Made by a program: the position numbers and the translations under genes
NCBI RefSeq assembly: GCF_016757215.1
Contig: NZ_JAESIY010000014.1
Coordinates: forward strand, 1-64,000
Length of the DNA stretch: 64,000 nt
Direction of reading: 5' to 3'
From: Fulvivirga sediminis
GTDB lineage: Bacteria; Bacteroidota; Bacteroidia; Cytophagales; Cyclobacteriaceae
The notes under the pieces: generated by a model
Told to the model about the DNA's origin: nothing
The model's database searches: none
The model's input: only the letters and a program-made list of their open reading frames with translations
Shown here: piece by piece, positions 19,181 to 27,594 of the stretch
Numbering within the stretch: the first letter of the stretch is position 1
How the letters are laid out: each line of letters begins with the position of its first letter

Positions 19181-22100
19181 CTATTCTATAATAATTTTTA
19201 GGGTTTTTGTTATATCTTTTGATTGTAATATTAGAAAGTATACACCTGGCTTCAAATCATCAAATTCAAATGGCACGTCATATTCTTTTGCTCCATCTCT
19301 TTCTTCAATAGCGATCTCCCCCTGACCTTGTAACCTTAAAAACTGAAGTTTTATAGGTTGAACTTCTGTAAGCATCACGTTAGCCGTAAACTTTCCGCTA
19401 TTTGGATTAGGATAAACTGTAAATGACTTAATCGAATCATCATTTTTTCCAAATTCTTCTTTTGATGTTTCTCCGCTGGCTCCTGTAACTATAATTTCTT
19501 TACTCATAGATGCTTCACATCCTCCCAATTGAGTATTTAAGGTGATGGTATAGGTACCCGGCTCAGGAAATATCACTTGCTGATGATAACCATATTTCTC
19601 CATAGAGATAACTTCTTCTGGTATTTGCCACTCAGATGTGGTAGGTTCAGGGTAAGAAACATTGACTAACACTACCGTATCTCCAGCTACAGCCTCACTT
19701 AAGACTAAATATTCTGCGGATAGTACTTCATTACTGATTTCCAATTCATATTCAGCAGTGCCGGTACAGCCATTCATATCGGTAACTAATACTTCATACC
19801 TTCCTGGCATATCTGCCAATAAAGTCTGCGATATACCTATTTGTTCGCCTTCAAATATCCAGCTATAATCGCTACCAGGGTAGCCCGCATCTAAGAACAC
19901 AGTTTGACCTTCACATACCGTACTACCTCCACCTAAGTCTGGGGAAATAGGTATAGGTTGCTCCAGGGTTATCACTTCAGAAAAAGTACACCCATTAGCA
20001 TCCACTACATCTAATTGATAAACCCCTGCACACAAGTTATAAAGACCTGAACCAGAAACACCTCCTGACCATGTAAATTCATATGGAGGTGTACCTCCTT
20101 GTAATGAAACCTCTAAACTTCCGTCACAACCATCATAGCAAGAAGGCTCTCTTTTATCGACCAGAAGTTCAAAGGGCTTAGGTGCTGATATGTCCACCTC
20201 AATAAAATTGATACACCCCTCTGTATTTTCTATCTGGATAAGGTATGAGCCTTCGGGTAAATTCTCCTTTCTAATACCTTGAGTTCCATCAGGCCAGGTA
20301 GCTATATTTCCAGACTGCAATTCAAGTGCAATAACACCATCAGAAAGACCATAACATGTAACATGATCTACATTTATAGCCACTGGCTCTGGAGCATTAG
20401 TATTGGCTATCCCAAAATATTCTTGCTTAGTGCAACCATTATTATCTGTTATACTGAGTTGATATCTACCTGCTTCTGCATTTAATAAATCACGATCATT
20501 ACTAATTTCTATCCCGTCCCCTTTCTTCCAACTATAAACATAGGGAGGAACTCCTCCACTTACATCAACCCTTACTGTTCCATCTTCTTCCAAACATTCA
20601 GTTGACGTTATTGCTAAAGGAAGTATGGTTAAAGAGGCAGGGCTATAGATATGCACCTGCTTAGTAAGAGGGCAATTTCCATAACTATCTGATACAATCA
20701 CTTCATAATCACCTGCTGCCAAATCAGTAAAAACACCTTCTTCTAACCAAGTTCTCCCTTGATCAATAGAGTATTGATATGGAGGTACACCGCCTTGTGC
20801 TTCCAATGTAAAACTTCCTTCTGCAGCTCCGCTGCACAGCACATTATTCAACGAGGCTAATCGTACACTCAATTCATCTGGATCTTCTATTTGGATGGTC
20901 AAACTATCTACACATCCTCTGGCATCTTCTGCATAAAATAGATAATCGCCAGCCTCCAATTGACTGAATACTCTATTCTCATATTGCATGTCAACCTTAG
21001 TCAATCCATATTTATATGCCGCATTCCTCCATCCGCCTGAAGCTTGTAAAGTAATAGAGCCGTCAGCTGAACCAAAACATGTAGCCTGCTGCAGCTGATT
21101 ATAAGACAAATCAAAATCCATGGCGGGCTCGTCGATACTAAAAGGAGAACCTGAGCGAGGGTATGAGCACCCATTATCATCCTTCACTAGCAAATAATAA
21201 AGCCCGGCATTCAGACTCTGCATATCAACTGACGCTGAAACTGCCATGGTATCTTCATGTAAAGTTTGTTTATATTGATCCTGCCACGTTAAATAGTATG
21301 GGGCGGTTCCTCCCTCAATTGTCGCGGTTACTGAACCATCTTCATCTCCTTTGCAGATAAGTGATGTGGATGACAATAAGGTATTTAGCCTATCAGGTTG
21401 TGGCATAAAGACGGTATCAAATCCCTGGCATCCATAATAATCTTCCATTTTCACTTGATAGTATCCCGATATCAATTGTTCAAAAACAGCACTATCTACA
21501 GGACTTTCCGTTGCTCGTTGCTCATCAAATGGAAACTCGAGATCTGGAGGGACCTCTAAATGTGTTAGGGTATAATAGTAACTTTGCCCTTGATATGGCA
21601 ATCCTTCCTTAGCCAGCAAGCCTACACTAGCAGTAGCGCTACCATAACAGCTGGCAGGTAATATATTTCTAGCATCCAGAATTATTTCATTAGGCTGAGT
21701 TAGAGAGGCTGTGGTGGTCAACTCACATCCATTCGGATCTCTCATTAACACCTCATAAGTAGTATCTCCATATAAATTCCCTATAAAAGTTTCTTGTGAC
21801 ACGCCTTGCGTACTAGCCATCAAGTCTGCCCCTATGTATAACTGGTAAGGTGTGGCTCCTCCACTTAATGTGAAGTTAACAGTATCTGCACCCCCAAAGC
21901 AGCTTATATTATAGTACTCGCTATTATCGTTGGGGTTATGATATTCATTTGCAGGAACCACCTGTACAAATTTTAATGGATCAGGGCGACTAAGAATAAT
22001 ATCTTCTGTTCCCTCATAAGCACAGTCATAACGGTCAGTAATATCAAAAGTATACACAATATCATCACCGCTTCCATTTACAGGAGGTAATGAGGTATAA

Positions 22101-23668
22101 ACAGAATCATCCCTATATTCAGAAAATCCTTCGTTTGAGCTTAGATGAAATTCGTAAGGACTGGTGCCCCCCTCACCTGATAAGGTTATAATACCATCTT
22201 CCGACTCATAACAAGAAACTTCTGCCCCTCCCACATATTTATAGGTTTCAGCTGTGGCTGTAGGTAATGAAGAGGGCTGCTTTATCACTATATTAGCCGT
22301 TGAATAACATTCAGTACCACTATCCTCATCCTTTACTTCAATGGTCAAAAGATAGCTGCCTGCAACTAAATCAGAAATTATCACAGGATTACTCTCACTA
22401 ATTCCCCCTACCGGATCATCATTTCCTCCTTGGTCACTGTCCACAGTGATATATAATTCCCTATCATCATCCACTCTTTTAATGGATATGTAGCCTGTGT
22501 TATCTCCTTTACAAAGTACATGTTGGATATCAAAATACTCATTAGAATACAAAGGCTCTTCGTCCTTATTAAGTATGCCATCTACTTCTTGCGGCAAACC
22601 AATAATTGGGGGTGGTGGTGGGAAAATATCTACAGGTAAGCTGTTAGGGCTATAATCAAGATTAGTAACATTGTCTTTATAATATATTTTTACCGAATAA
22701 TACTTAGTGACATTCTCACGTACTTCAGGGGTTGGTAATTTAATGGCATAAAGACCATGCGGTGAATTTTTAGTAGTGGTTGCAATCAACTTATATGCCC
22801 CCTCACCTGGAATCGTAGATTTTTCATACCACTCTAACTTCTCTATCCTATCTTCTTTAATTGGATAATTACCAGGCTTCCAAAAAATATAATAATTGTA
22901 ATCAGATTCTCTATCGCTACCACATACTACTTGAGTCCCTGATGCTGTAGGATTATCTTTATCATATTCCCCCTCATATGCAAATTGAGGAGCGTGCATT
23001 ACAGGAGGGGTGATGGTATAGCGAATCTTTGCACTATATTTAGTGTCAAAATCCTCTTTAGTCACATTAATTATACCTGATCCTATCTCTTCATCAATAG
23101 TAAAGCTAATTGGTTTTACAACCCACCTAAAATCATCATCTTCAGTCCCTCTACTGCAATCCATATCATAATGGTCATTGCCCATGCAATCCTTCTCATA
23201 AGCTCTGATGACTAAATGAAAGTCCAGTATCAAGTCAGGCCTATAATCAATCAAACTATCATATACCACATATGGAAGTAATGCTCCAACCCTATGAGAA
23301 TCATAATTATCCGCCTCCGTTATACATCCTCCAGTGGGAAAATCATCAATACCTATAAAATCCATCCCTTTAAACAAAATAGCATCTAAAGCGCCATTAA
23401 AGGCACCTCTTTGCACCACCCCATCATAAGAATCTCTCTCTGGACCTGTACCCACATGCCATCTATAATCTTGGGTACCATCTGAATCTGAGCCTCCATA
23501 GCCACAGAGCTCTATTACTTCCAGCTTAATCCTATACTGCCCCTGCGCATAAGAATCCTGGGCACTCACATGCGTGGAAACAGATAGATTCAGTAGAAAG
23601 AAAGAAAAAATTAAGAAAGCTAGATTTATAGAAAGAATAGACCTACCCTTAAAGAAGAGTTTTTTCAT
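19181..23668 (-). CDS. SprB-repeat surface adhesin with type A T9SS sorting tail
   Basis: This encodes 1495 residues if the start is MKKLFFKG, the likely signal-peptide start; an upstream in-frame ATG at 23689 would add 7 residues. The centre holds about eight SprB-type repeats of the form C-x-G-x-x-D/E-G-x-h-x-h-x-h-x-G-G-x-P-P-Y-x-h (for example LICKGDEDGSVTATIEGG and PSCYDGCDGSLEVSLQGG). SprB is the mobile gliding adhesin of Flavobacterium johnsoniae and is moved by the gliding motor. The C-terminus (FTVYPNPNSGKFTANVML ... PGVYFLILQSKDITKTLKIIIE) is a type A T9SS sorting domain. It is the first gene of the operon. Adhesin function is well supported; the target surface is unknown. Confidence 0.85.
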   Translation of the reverse strand: MKKLFFKGRSILSINLAFLIFSFFLLNLSVSTHVSAQDSYAQGQYRIKLEVIELCGYGGSDSDGTQDYRWHVGTGPERDSYDGVVQRGAFNGALDAILFKGMDFIGIDDFPTGGCITEADNYDSHRVGALLPYVVYDSLIDYRPDLILDFHLVIRAYEKDCMGNDHYDMDCSRGTEDDDFRWVVKPISFTIDEEIGSGIINVTKEDFDTKYSAKIRYTITPPVMHAPQFAYEGEYDKDNPTASGTQVVCGSDRESDYNYYIFWKPGNYPIKEDRIEKLEWYEKSTIPGEGAYKLIATTTKNSPHGLYAIKLPTPEVRENVTKYYSVKIYYKDNVTNLDYSPNSLPVDIFPPPPPIIGLPQEVDGILNKDEEPLYSNEYFDIQHVLCKGDNTGYISIKRVDDDRELYITVDSDQGGNDDPVGGISESNPVIISDLVAGSYLLTIEVKDEDSGTECYSTANIVIKQPSSLPTATAETYKYVGGAEVSCYESEDGIITLSGEGGTSPYEFHLSSNEGFSEYRDDSVYTSLPPVNGSGDDIVYTFDITDRYDCAYEGTEDIILSRPDPLKFVQVVPANEYHNPNDNSEYYNISCFGGADTVNFTLSGGATPYQLYIGADLMASTQGVSQETFIGNLYGDTTYEVLMRDPNGCELTTTASLTQPNEIILDARNILPASCYGSATASVGLLAKEGLPYQGQSYYYTLTHLEVPPDLEFPFDEQRATESPVDSAVFEQLISGYYQVKMEDYYGCQGFDTVFMPQPDRLNTLLSSTSLICKGDEDGSVTATIEGGTAPYYLTWQDQYKQTLHEDTMAVSASVDMQSLNAGLYYLLVKDDNGCSYPRSGSPFSIDEPAMDFDLSYNQLQQATCFGSADGSITLQASGGWRNAAYKYGLTKVDMQYENRVFSQLEAGDYLFYAEDARGCVDSLTIQIEDPDELSVRLASLNNVLCSGAAEGSFTLEAQGGVPPYQYSIDQGRTWLEEGVFTDLAAGDYEVIVSDSYGNCPLTKQVHIYSPASLTILPLAITSTECLEEDGTVRVDVSGGVPPYVYSWKKGDGIEISNDRDLLNAEAGRYQLSITDNNGCTKQEYFGIANTNAPEPVAINVDHVTCYGLSDGVIALELQSGNIATWPDGTQGIRKENLPEGSYLIQIENTEGCINFIEVDISAPKPFELLVDKREPSCYDGCDGSLEVSLQGGTPPYEFTWSGGVSGSGLYNLCAGVYQLDVVDANGCTFSEVITLEQPIPISPDLGGGSTVCEGQTVFLDAGYPGSDYSWIFEGEQIGISQTLLADMPGRYEVLVTDMNGCTGTAEYELEISNEVLSAEYLVLSEAVAGDTVVLVNVSYPEPTTSEWQIPEEVISMEKYGYHQQVIFPEPGTYTITLNTQLGGCEASMSKEIIVTGASGETSKEEFGKNDDSIKSFTVYPNPNSGKFTANVMLTEVQPIKLQFLRLQGQGEIAIEERDGAKEYDVPFEFDDLKPGVYFLILQSKDITKTLKIIIE

Positions 23669-24284
23669 AAAAGCAAAAATAAACAACAAAACCTCATTTA
23701 TAACTGAAAGAGATAATCAATGAACTATTTAAATATTACATCAATAGAGATATGATTAAATCGTGCTACAAATAAAATATAACCAAAAAAAATTCCTTTT
23801 ATGTTACATTTTATATTGGATTCAATATAAATTCTGAAAGTACTAAATAGGTAACCACTGTTAAAAGAGATTAATAATTTATTACATTATTAAGTAATTT
23901 TGTCCTTATTCAAGATAGGAATGAAGCCGATAACCATCTTCTCACATCCAACTAATTAATTTAAAAAGCTGAAATTCAATGAATTAAGATCATTTTACTC
24001 ATTATCAAGAAAGGCACATTTATAACTGCGGAATTCATCTCTGCCTAATTCTGACTGCAATAAAAATATCCCCCTAATATCCCGTTTCACCTTATAACTC
24101 TCAGAGATTTATTTACTGCACTTTTTGCTTCTTCATTATTTAGGTAGGGCCCGAATTATTTTATATCAATTAGTCATCATAATGCAGTATACTCAGCGGA
24201 AAGACATCTTTTTCGTTTAGGACTAATTTTATCCCCCTTTTCTCAAACCCACGACACTTCGTTCACCACCTTCTCAAAACGCAC

Positions 24285-24346
24285 AATAAGATTAAACCAG
24301 AATGCCCTACTGCATAGGCCTCATTACATTCTGGCTTAACCTTATT
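24285..24346 (-). ncRNA. Candidate structured RNA: 20-bp stem with 22-nt loop
   Basis: The arms at 24285-24304 and 24327-24346 pair over 20 positions. Read on the minus strand, the two non-Watson-Crick positions are G-U wobbles; read on the plus strand they are A-C mismatches, which favours a minus-strand RNA. A promoter-like sequence lies about 190 bp upstream on that strand. No U-tract follows, so it is unlikely to be just a terminator. I recognise no known RNA family. Confidence 0.3.
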
Positions 24347-24533
24347 ATTACCCCACCATTTTCATTAAAACTACGGGCTGAATAAGGCTCTTTTCGTTCT
24401 TGCAATCGCCCCATTCAACCTCGCACAACAAGCCTTTTAACTTACCCTCACACTCCCCTGGGTAAGTCAATACCCTTGTTTTTTCCGCTAAGTTTCTATA
24501 CAGTAATTTGGCACCTGCTCACATTTCTAACCG

Positions 24534-24564
24534 CAAAAATATATCACAATACAAAGCCTGTAAA
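24534..24564 (-). promoter_or_regulatory. Orphan Bacteroidota-type promoter in gene-poor DNA
   Basis: On the minus strand, TTTA (24564-24561), then 19 bases, then TATTTTTG (24541-24534) fits the Bacteroidota sigma consensus TTTG-N19-21-TAnnTTTG with one mismatch in the upstream box. No protein gene follows on that strand within this region, which points to a non-coding transcript or a decayed gene. Confidence 0.3.
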
Positions 24565-24745
24565 GGGTATATAAACAGTGCCCTACTCAGCCCTTCCCTA
24601 CTGCCCTTGACAAACTTTGTACATTAATTATGAACAGGCATTTAAGAAGTGACGACTGATTCTCTGGTGCTGGTGGTAAACTATATTTCTATGAAATAGA
24701 TATACCCTTCCCTTTTAAGTGAGTGGCCTGTTGGGATGGCCACAG

Positions 24746-24777
24746 CAAGATGCACAAATGTATACATTTGGATCTTG
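24746..24777. repeat. Interrupted palindrome with perfect 16-bp core
   Basis: The core CAAATGTATACATTTG (24755-24770) is a perfect palindrome. It is framed by a second inverted pair, CAAGAT (24746-24751) and ATCTTG (24772-24777). The shape suits a binding site for a dimeric DNA-binding protein or a recombination site, but no gene directly abuts it. Confidence 0.4.
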
Positions 24778-25004
24778 ACCTAACGATAAGTGCCCATGCT
24801 CGGAACTCGCATAGAGTGAATGAATCATACCGAAGTTCTATCTATTACCTGTATAGAATTGGGATTGCTCACTTCCATAAACACTGACAGCTTAGGTTTT
24901 TAAATGTCATTCTGAATTCCTTTTTGGAAATAATATTGGTTATTAATATTTACTCACCTCTTTTATGCAGTATCAGAATGGTGGAATTGATTGGTTTGGT
25001 AAAC

Positions 25005-25026
25005 CAGCGTTTCGTGAGACTTTTAA
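25005..25026. repeat. TTTGGTGAGACTT repeat, copy 1 (variant)
   Basis: Reads CAGCGTTTCGTGAGACTTTT, matching copies 2 and 3 except for C in place of G in TTTGG. It is one of four related sites: three lie within about 800 bp beyond the 3' end of the defence operon, and one is directly upstream of the serine recombinase. Confidence 0.45.
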
Positions 25027-25143
25027 GACCCAACTATCATCCGTAAGCTGGACTTTTCAAATTTTAATAAAAATAGCTCATCACAACAGCCTCTGCAAAT
25101 AGCTCTGTTAGCTTATGGATGTTAATGTATGGTATTTGCATTA

Positions 25144-25347
25144 CTAGAGTTTTGTTAAGTACTCTAATATGCTTGAGACCATGGATTTTGCTTTATCAAA
25201 GGTGAAAATGAATGCTAAAACCGCAATTATGAAGGAAGCAATTTGAAGTCGATAGTTGGTCTTGTATGTGTTCAGTTCCTCCAAATGCTTGAAAATCTCG
25301 TTCGTGCTTTTTACTCTTGAATCTAGCGTTTGGTGAGACTTCGAATC
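25144..25347 (-). pseudogene. 5'-truncated gene remnant (C-terminal membrane segment)
   Basis: An open frame of 67 codons ending in TAG reads like real protein: a charged helix (STNEIFKHLEELNTYKTNYR) followed by one membrane helix (LQIASFIIAVLAFIFTF) and a polar tail ending LEYLTKL. It has no usable start codon at its upstream end, and its first codons coincide with repeat copy 2 (25325-25341). The simplest reading is the tail of a small membrane-protein gene whose 5' part was lost at the repeat. The family is not recognised. Confidence 0.4.
25325..25341. repeat. TTTGGTGAGACTT repeat, copy 2
   Basis: Reads AGCGTTTGGTGAGACTT, identical over these 17 bases to copy 3. The continuation TGAGACTTCGAATCTCA is a near-palindrome. 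It sits at the truncated 5' end of the gene remnant at 25144-25347. Confidence 0.5.
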
Positions 25348-25410
25348 TCATACGAATAGCTTGCTCAGCCTATATAAAGAGCAGTGGTAGTTATACCAGC
25401 AGCCACGAAG

Positions 25411-25719
25411 TTAACAGACAAATAGACTTCCATTCCATGGCAATTCTACTCCTCTCCATATTGTCAGACTTAGCATAAAGTATGTTATTGAAAGGACAGC
25501 AGTTAGACCATTAAAAACAGTTAATATTTTTATCCAATTGGGATTACGTTTTGCAATGATGTATGACGTTAGTAAAGTTAAATTCAAGAGTACCAGTATC
25601 AATATCATTCCCAAGTCTCCAAGCCCATGCCCAAAAGATAAGCAGCCATTAAATATTCCAATTGTCACAAAGAGTAAATACATAAATGAGACAATTAATA
25701 TGAATAGGTTCAATTTCAT
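25411..25719 (-). CDS. Small multi-pass membrane protein, unknown
   Basis: This encodes 102 residues with three hydrophobic segments: about 3-23 (LFILIVSFMYLLFVTIGIF), 35-56 (LGMILILVLLNLTLLTSYII) and 66-88 (ILTVFNGLTAVLSITYFML). It has no recognised family and no catalytic residues. It lies between two copies of the TTTGGTGAGACTT repeat (25325 and 25816), so it behaves like an isolated cassette rather than a member of the upstream defence operon, which ends about 220 bp away. The ATG is the only sensible start. It could be a stand-alone inner-membrane protein. Confidence 0.5.
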   Translation of the reverse strand: MKLNLFILIVSFMYLLFVTIGIFNGCLSFGHGLGDLGMILILVLLNLTLLTSYIIAKRNPNWIKILTVFNGLTAVLSITYFMLSLTIWRGVELPWNGSLFVC

Positions 25720-25815
25720 TTTTTATGCGCCAACATCCGTATAAGGAGACACCTTATACATTTTATGGAGCCCAATCTAACTATTTTGCTCTAAAACTCA
25801 TAATGCATCACCTGC

Positions 25816-25835
25816 AGCGTTTGGTGAGACTTTTA
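25816..25835. repeat. TTTGGTGAGACTT repeat, copy 3
   Basis: AGCGTTTGGTGAGACTTTTA; the first 17 bases match copy 2 exactly and TTTTAA matches copy 1. It lies between the small membrane gene and the PLD nuclease gene. Confidence 0.5.
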
Positions 25836-25880
25836 AAGTTCGATGCGGATTAGTGACCTTCTTATACTGAGAGTAATTCT

Positions 25881-25906
25881 ACCACCATGCCGAGCATGGC
25901 CGCAAC
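25881..25906. repeat. Hairpin repeat CCATGCNGAGCATGG, copy 2
   Basis: 24 of 26 bases match the copy at 1107-1132, again with CCATGC/GCATGG arms and a 3-base loop. It lies 36 bp past the stop of the PLD gene, so like copy 1 it marks the 3' end of a minus-strand conflict operon. Confidence 0.5.
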
Positions 25907-25942
25907 GAAGATCAAGATTTAGGTAATTCATAAGCCGAAAGT

Positions 25943-27190
25943 TTAAAATAAATCGATTTCAGCATTCATTAATTCGTATATAGGGTAGAGTTTTACAAAT
26001 TCATTCAAAACAGTGGATTCTATATTGACATCTGATATTTGTTCATCTAAATAATAATAATCACGACCGATAATAAAATATTCATAGTCTTTCTCTGCGG
26101 TTAAAATCTCATCGATATCCTCTAATTGACTTATATCCCTCAAATTAATGTTTTTTGCAGCGCTTATCCAGTAGTCATTTTTTATCTCCATTAAAGAATC
26201 GAACAAACGTTGCTTCAAGTTTTTATTTTGCATTCTTCTTCTAAATGCAGAGCGATCTATAGAGCTACCATTGGGTTGTCCTAAAACCAGCCAAACTCCA
26301 ACATTTTTTTCATGAATGATTACCTGTAACCTAATATGGTTTACAAATGATGCGTTCTCTTTGTCATACCCTCCTAACTGATCTTTAGATTTACCATAAT
26401 GCAACCAAATTGATTGTATTGTCATTCCACTAAATCGGTTAATACTAGCTCTCGAGGTTCTATCTTGTTTTCTAGAATTCTGATAGAGTTCCTCCAAACC
26501 ATAATTAGCGAATTGATGGTATATTCTATTATGTAGATCAATTAGTCTTCTTCTTGTATTACTTCTTAGTTTTTTTAATTCTACACTATTTCTCGTTCTA
26601 TATTCAGGGCTGAAAATAGTATGGTGATCCAATGTGAAAAATTGACCGTTATTTCTTGTTACAGTGACTTTGATCTCATCAACTTCATTGTCAATTGCCT
26701 TTTGAAGTTCTTTGATTCTTTTGAATCTCTTCCTGTGTTCGTTAATTAATTCCTGAGTGATTAGAACTGCTTGGCTATCCATATTCCAGTACCACCCAAT
26801 CAGTTCTTTACAAGTTTTCTCAGTAGTAATCTTAATGTTTAATTCAACATTATTTATCAAACCTCCAGTCGTTGCATTTGAGGACCCAACAAATGCAATA
26901 AGAGATCCATCCTTGTGCTTAATTATATACGTTTTAGGATGAAAGCAATATTCTGCTTCACGAACTTTAGCATTAAAATTATTAGAACAGAGAGATCTTA
27001 ACTTTTCAAGTATTTTTGGAGGAGTTGGTAGATCTATTCCTACTAAATGATGTTGTACCACTTCTGTAGGAAGATTCTTAAAATGTTTAAAACCTCCATT
27101 GTTCATCATTGCAACAGCTGTCCAAATTTCCACAGCATTTACAAGCGCAGAACTTAATTCTTTTTCGATATCATCAACAATTTCTATCAA
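25943..27190 (-). CDS. Phospholipase D-like nuclease domain protein
   Basis: This encodes 415 residues. A PLD-type HKD half-site is visible at about 84-105: HPKTYIIK (H84, K86) followed by FVGSSNATTGG (S103, S104, N105), the arrangement found in PLD-family nucleases such as those attached to restriction and DISARM systems. Only one HKD motif is seen, so it would act as a dimer. The C-terminal about 270 residues are charged and unrecognised, perhaps DNA-binding. It is the last gene of the five-gene defence operon, 38 bp after the 120-residue gene. The sampled GC is near 30%, much lower than the methyltransferase and helicase genes. A nuclease role is inferred. Confidence 0.7.
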   Translation of the reverse strand: MIEIVDDIEKELSSALVNAVEIWTAVAMMNNGGFKHFKNLPTEVVQHHLVGIDLPTPPKILEKLRSLCSNNFNAKVREAEYCFHPKTYIIKHKDGSLIAFVGSSNATTGGLINNVELNIKITTEKTCKELIGWYWNMDSQAVLITQELINEHRKRFKRIKELQKAIDNEVDEIKVTVTRNNGQFFTLDHHTIFSPEYRTRNSVELKKLRSNTRRRLIDLHNRIYHQFANYGLEELYQNSRKQDRTSRASINRFSGMTIQSIWLHYGKSKDQLGGYDKENASFVNHIRLQVIIHEKNVGVWLVLGQPNGSSIDRSAFRRRMQNKNLKQRLFDSLMEIKNDYWISAAKNINLRDISQLEDIDEILTAEKDYEYFIIGRDYYYLDEQISDVNIESTVLNEFVKLYPIYELMNAEIDLF

Positions 27191-27228
27191 GAGAGTATTT
27201 AATAAATTAAAGGTTCTAATTAATATTT

Positions 27229-27591
27229 TTAATTTTTCTTGATGAATTTTTTATTCAACCTTTCAACCTCATCCATTATTTCGGTCAGTTTAAGTATTCT
27301 ATTCTGTCTGGGAAGTTCTGGATGAATCCAAAACCTTGATTTGTCTTGCAACTGACTTGCTAAACCGGCATTAATCAACCGAGTGCATCGAGCTGCCTCG
27401 TTCCAAAGATTAGAGAGTTTTTCATTAGGAATATACTTACCGTCTTCATTTCTAAGGTAATTGTATGTTGCACTCCATGCTGCATGAATAGATGCGATTG
27501 CTTCATTGGTTTGCTCTTTATTCTTTCGTTTGTGTTCATGGAGCTTGTCCACGACCCAAGAAAGTAACCTAATATCTCCAACTGTACTCAT
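27229..27591 (-). CDS. Small helical protein in defence operon, unknown
   Basis: This encodes 120 residues, mostly alpha-helical and basic at the C-terminus (MDEVERLNKKFIKKN). I do not recognise it. Conserved-looking features are SWVVDKLHEHKR near the start, an aromatic cluster AAWSATYNYLRNEDGKYIPNEKLSNLW, and WIHPELPRQNRIL. It has no membrane segment or signal peptide. It starts 3 bp after the GIY-YIG gene stop and is followed by the PLD gene, so it is firmly inside the operon. It may be an adaptor or regulator linking the two nucleases. Confidence 0.6.
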   Translation of the reverse strand: MSTVGDIRLLSWVVDKLHEHKRKNKEQTNEAIASIHAAWSATYNYLRNEDGKYIPNEKLSNLWNEAARCTRLINAGLASQLQDKSRFWIHPELPRQNRILKLTEIMDEVERLNKKFIKKN

Positions 27592-27594
27592 AGC

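Larger units (their letters stand above)
23690..25143. other. 1.4-kb gene-poor region between the T9SS/toxin operon and the island
   Basis: I see no convincing protein gene on either strand; the reading frames are short and lack coding character. It contains a promoter-like site (24534-24564, minus), a long hairpin (24285-24346), a smaller hairpin with perfect ACTTACCC/GGGTAAGT arms (24440-24467), a palindrome (24746-24777) and a repeat copy (25005-25026), each listed separately. It could hold a structured RNA or be scar tissue from earlier insertions. Confidence 0.5.

Noticed and set aside
24000-24240. Minus-strand fragments that read like short protein pieces (for example LNNEEAKSAVNKSLRVIR).
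   Set aside because: They are broken by several stops within short distances and cannot be linked into one frame; too weak to call a pseudogene.
24750-24887. A 45-codon plus-strand frame beginning at ATG in the palindrome.
   Set aside because: It has no coding character, starts inside the palindrome, lacks a promoter and resembles no protein; probably a chance frame.
25005-25835. The repeats as integron attC cassettes around small genes.
   Set aside because: The core does not fit RYYYAAC/GTTRRRY and no integron integrase is present, so I kept the neutral repeat call.
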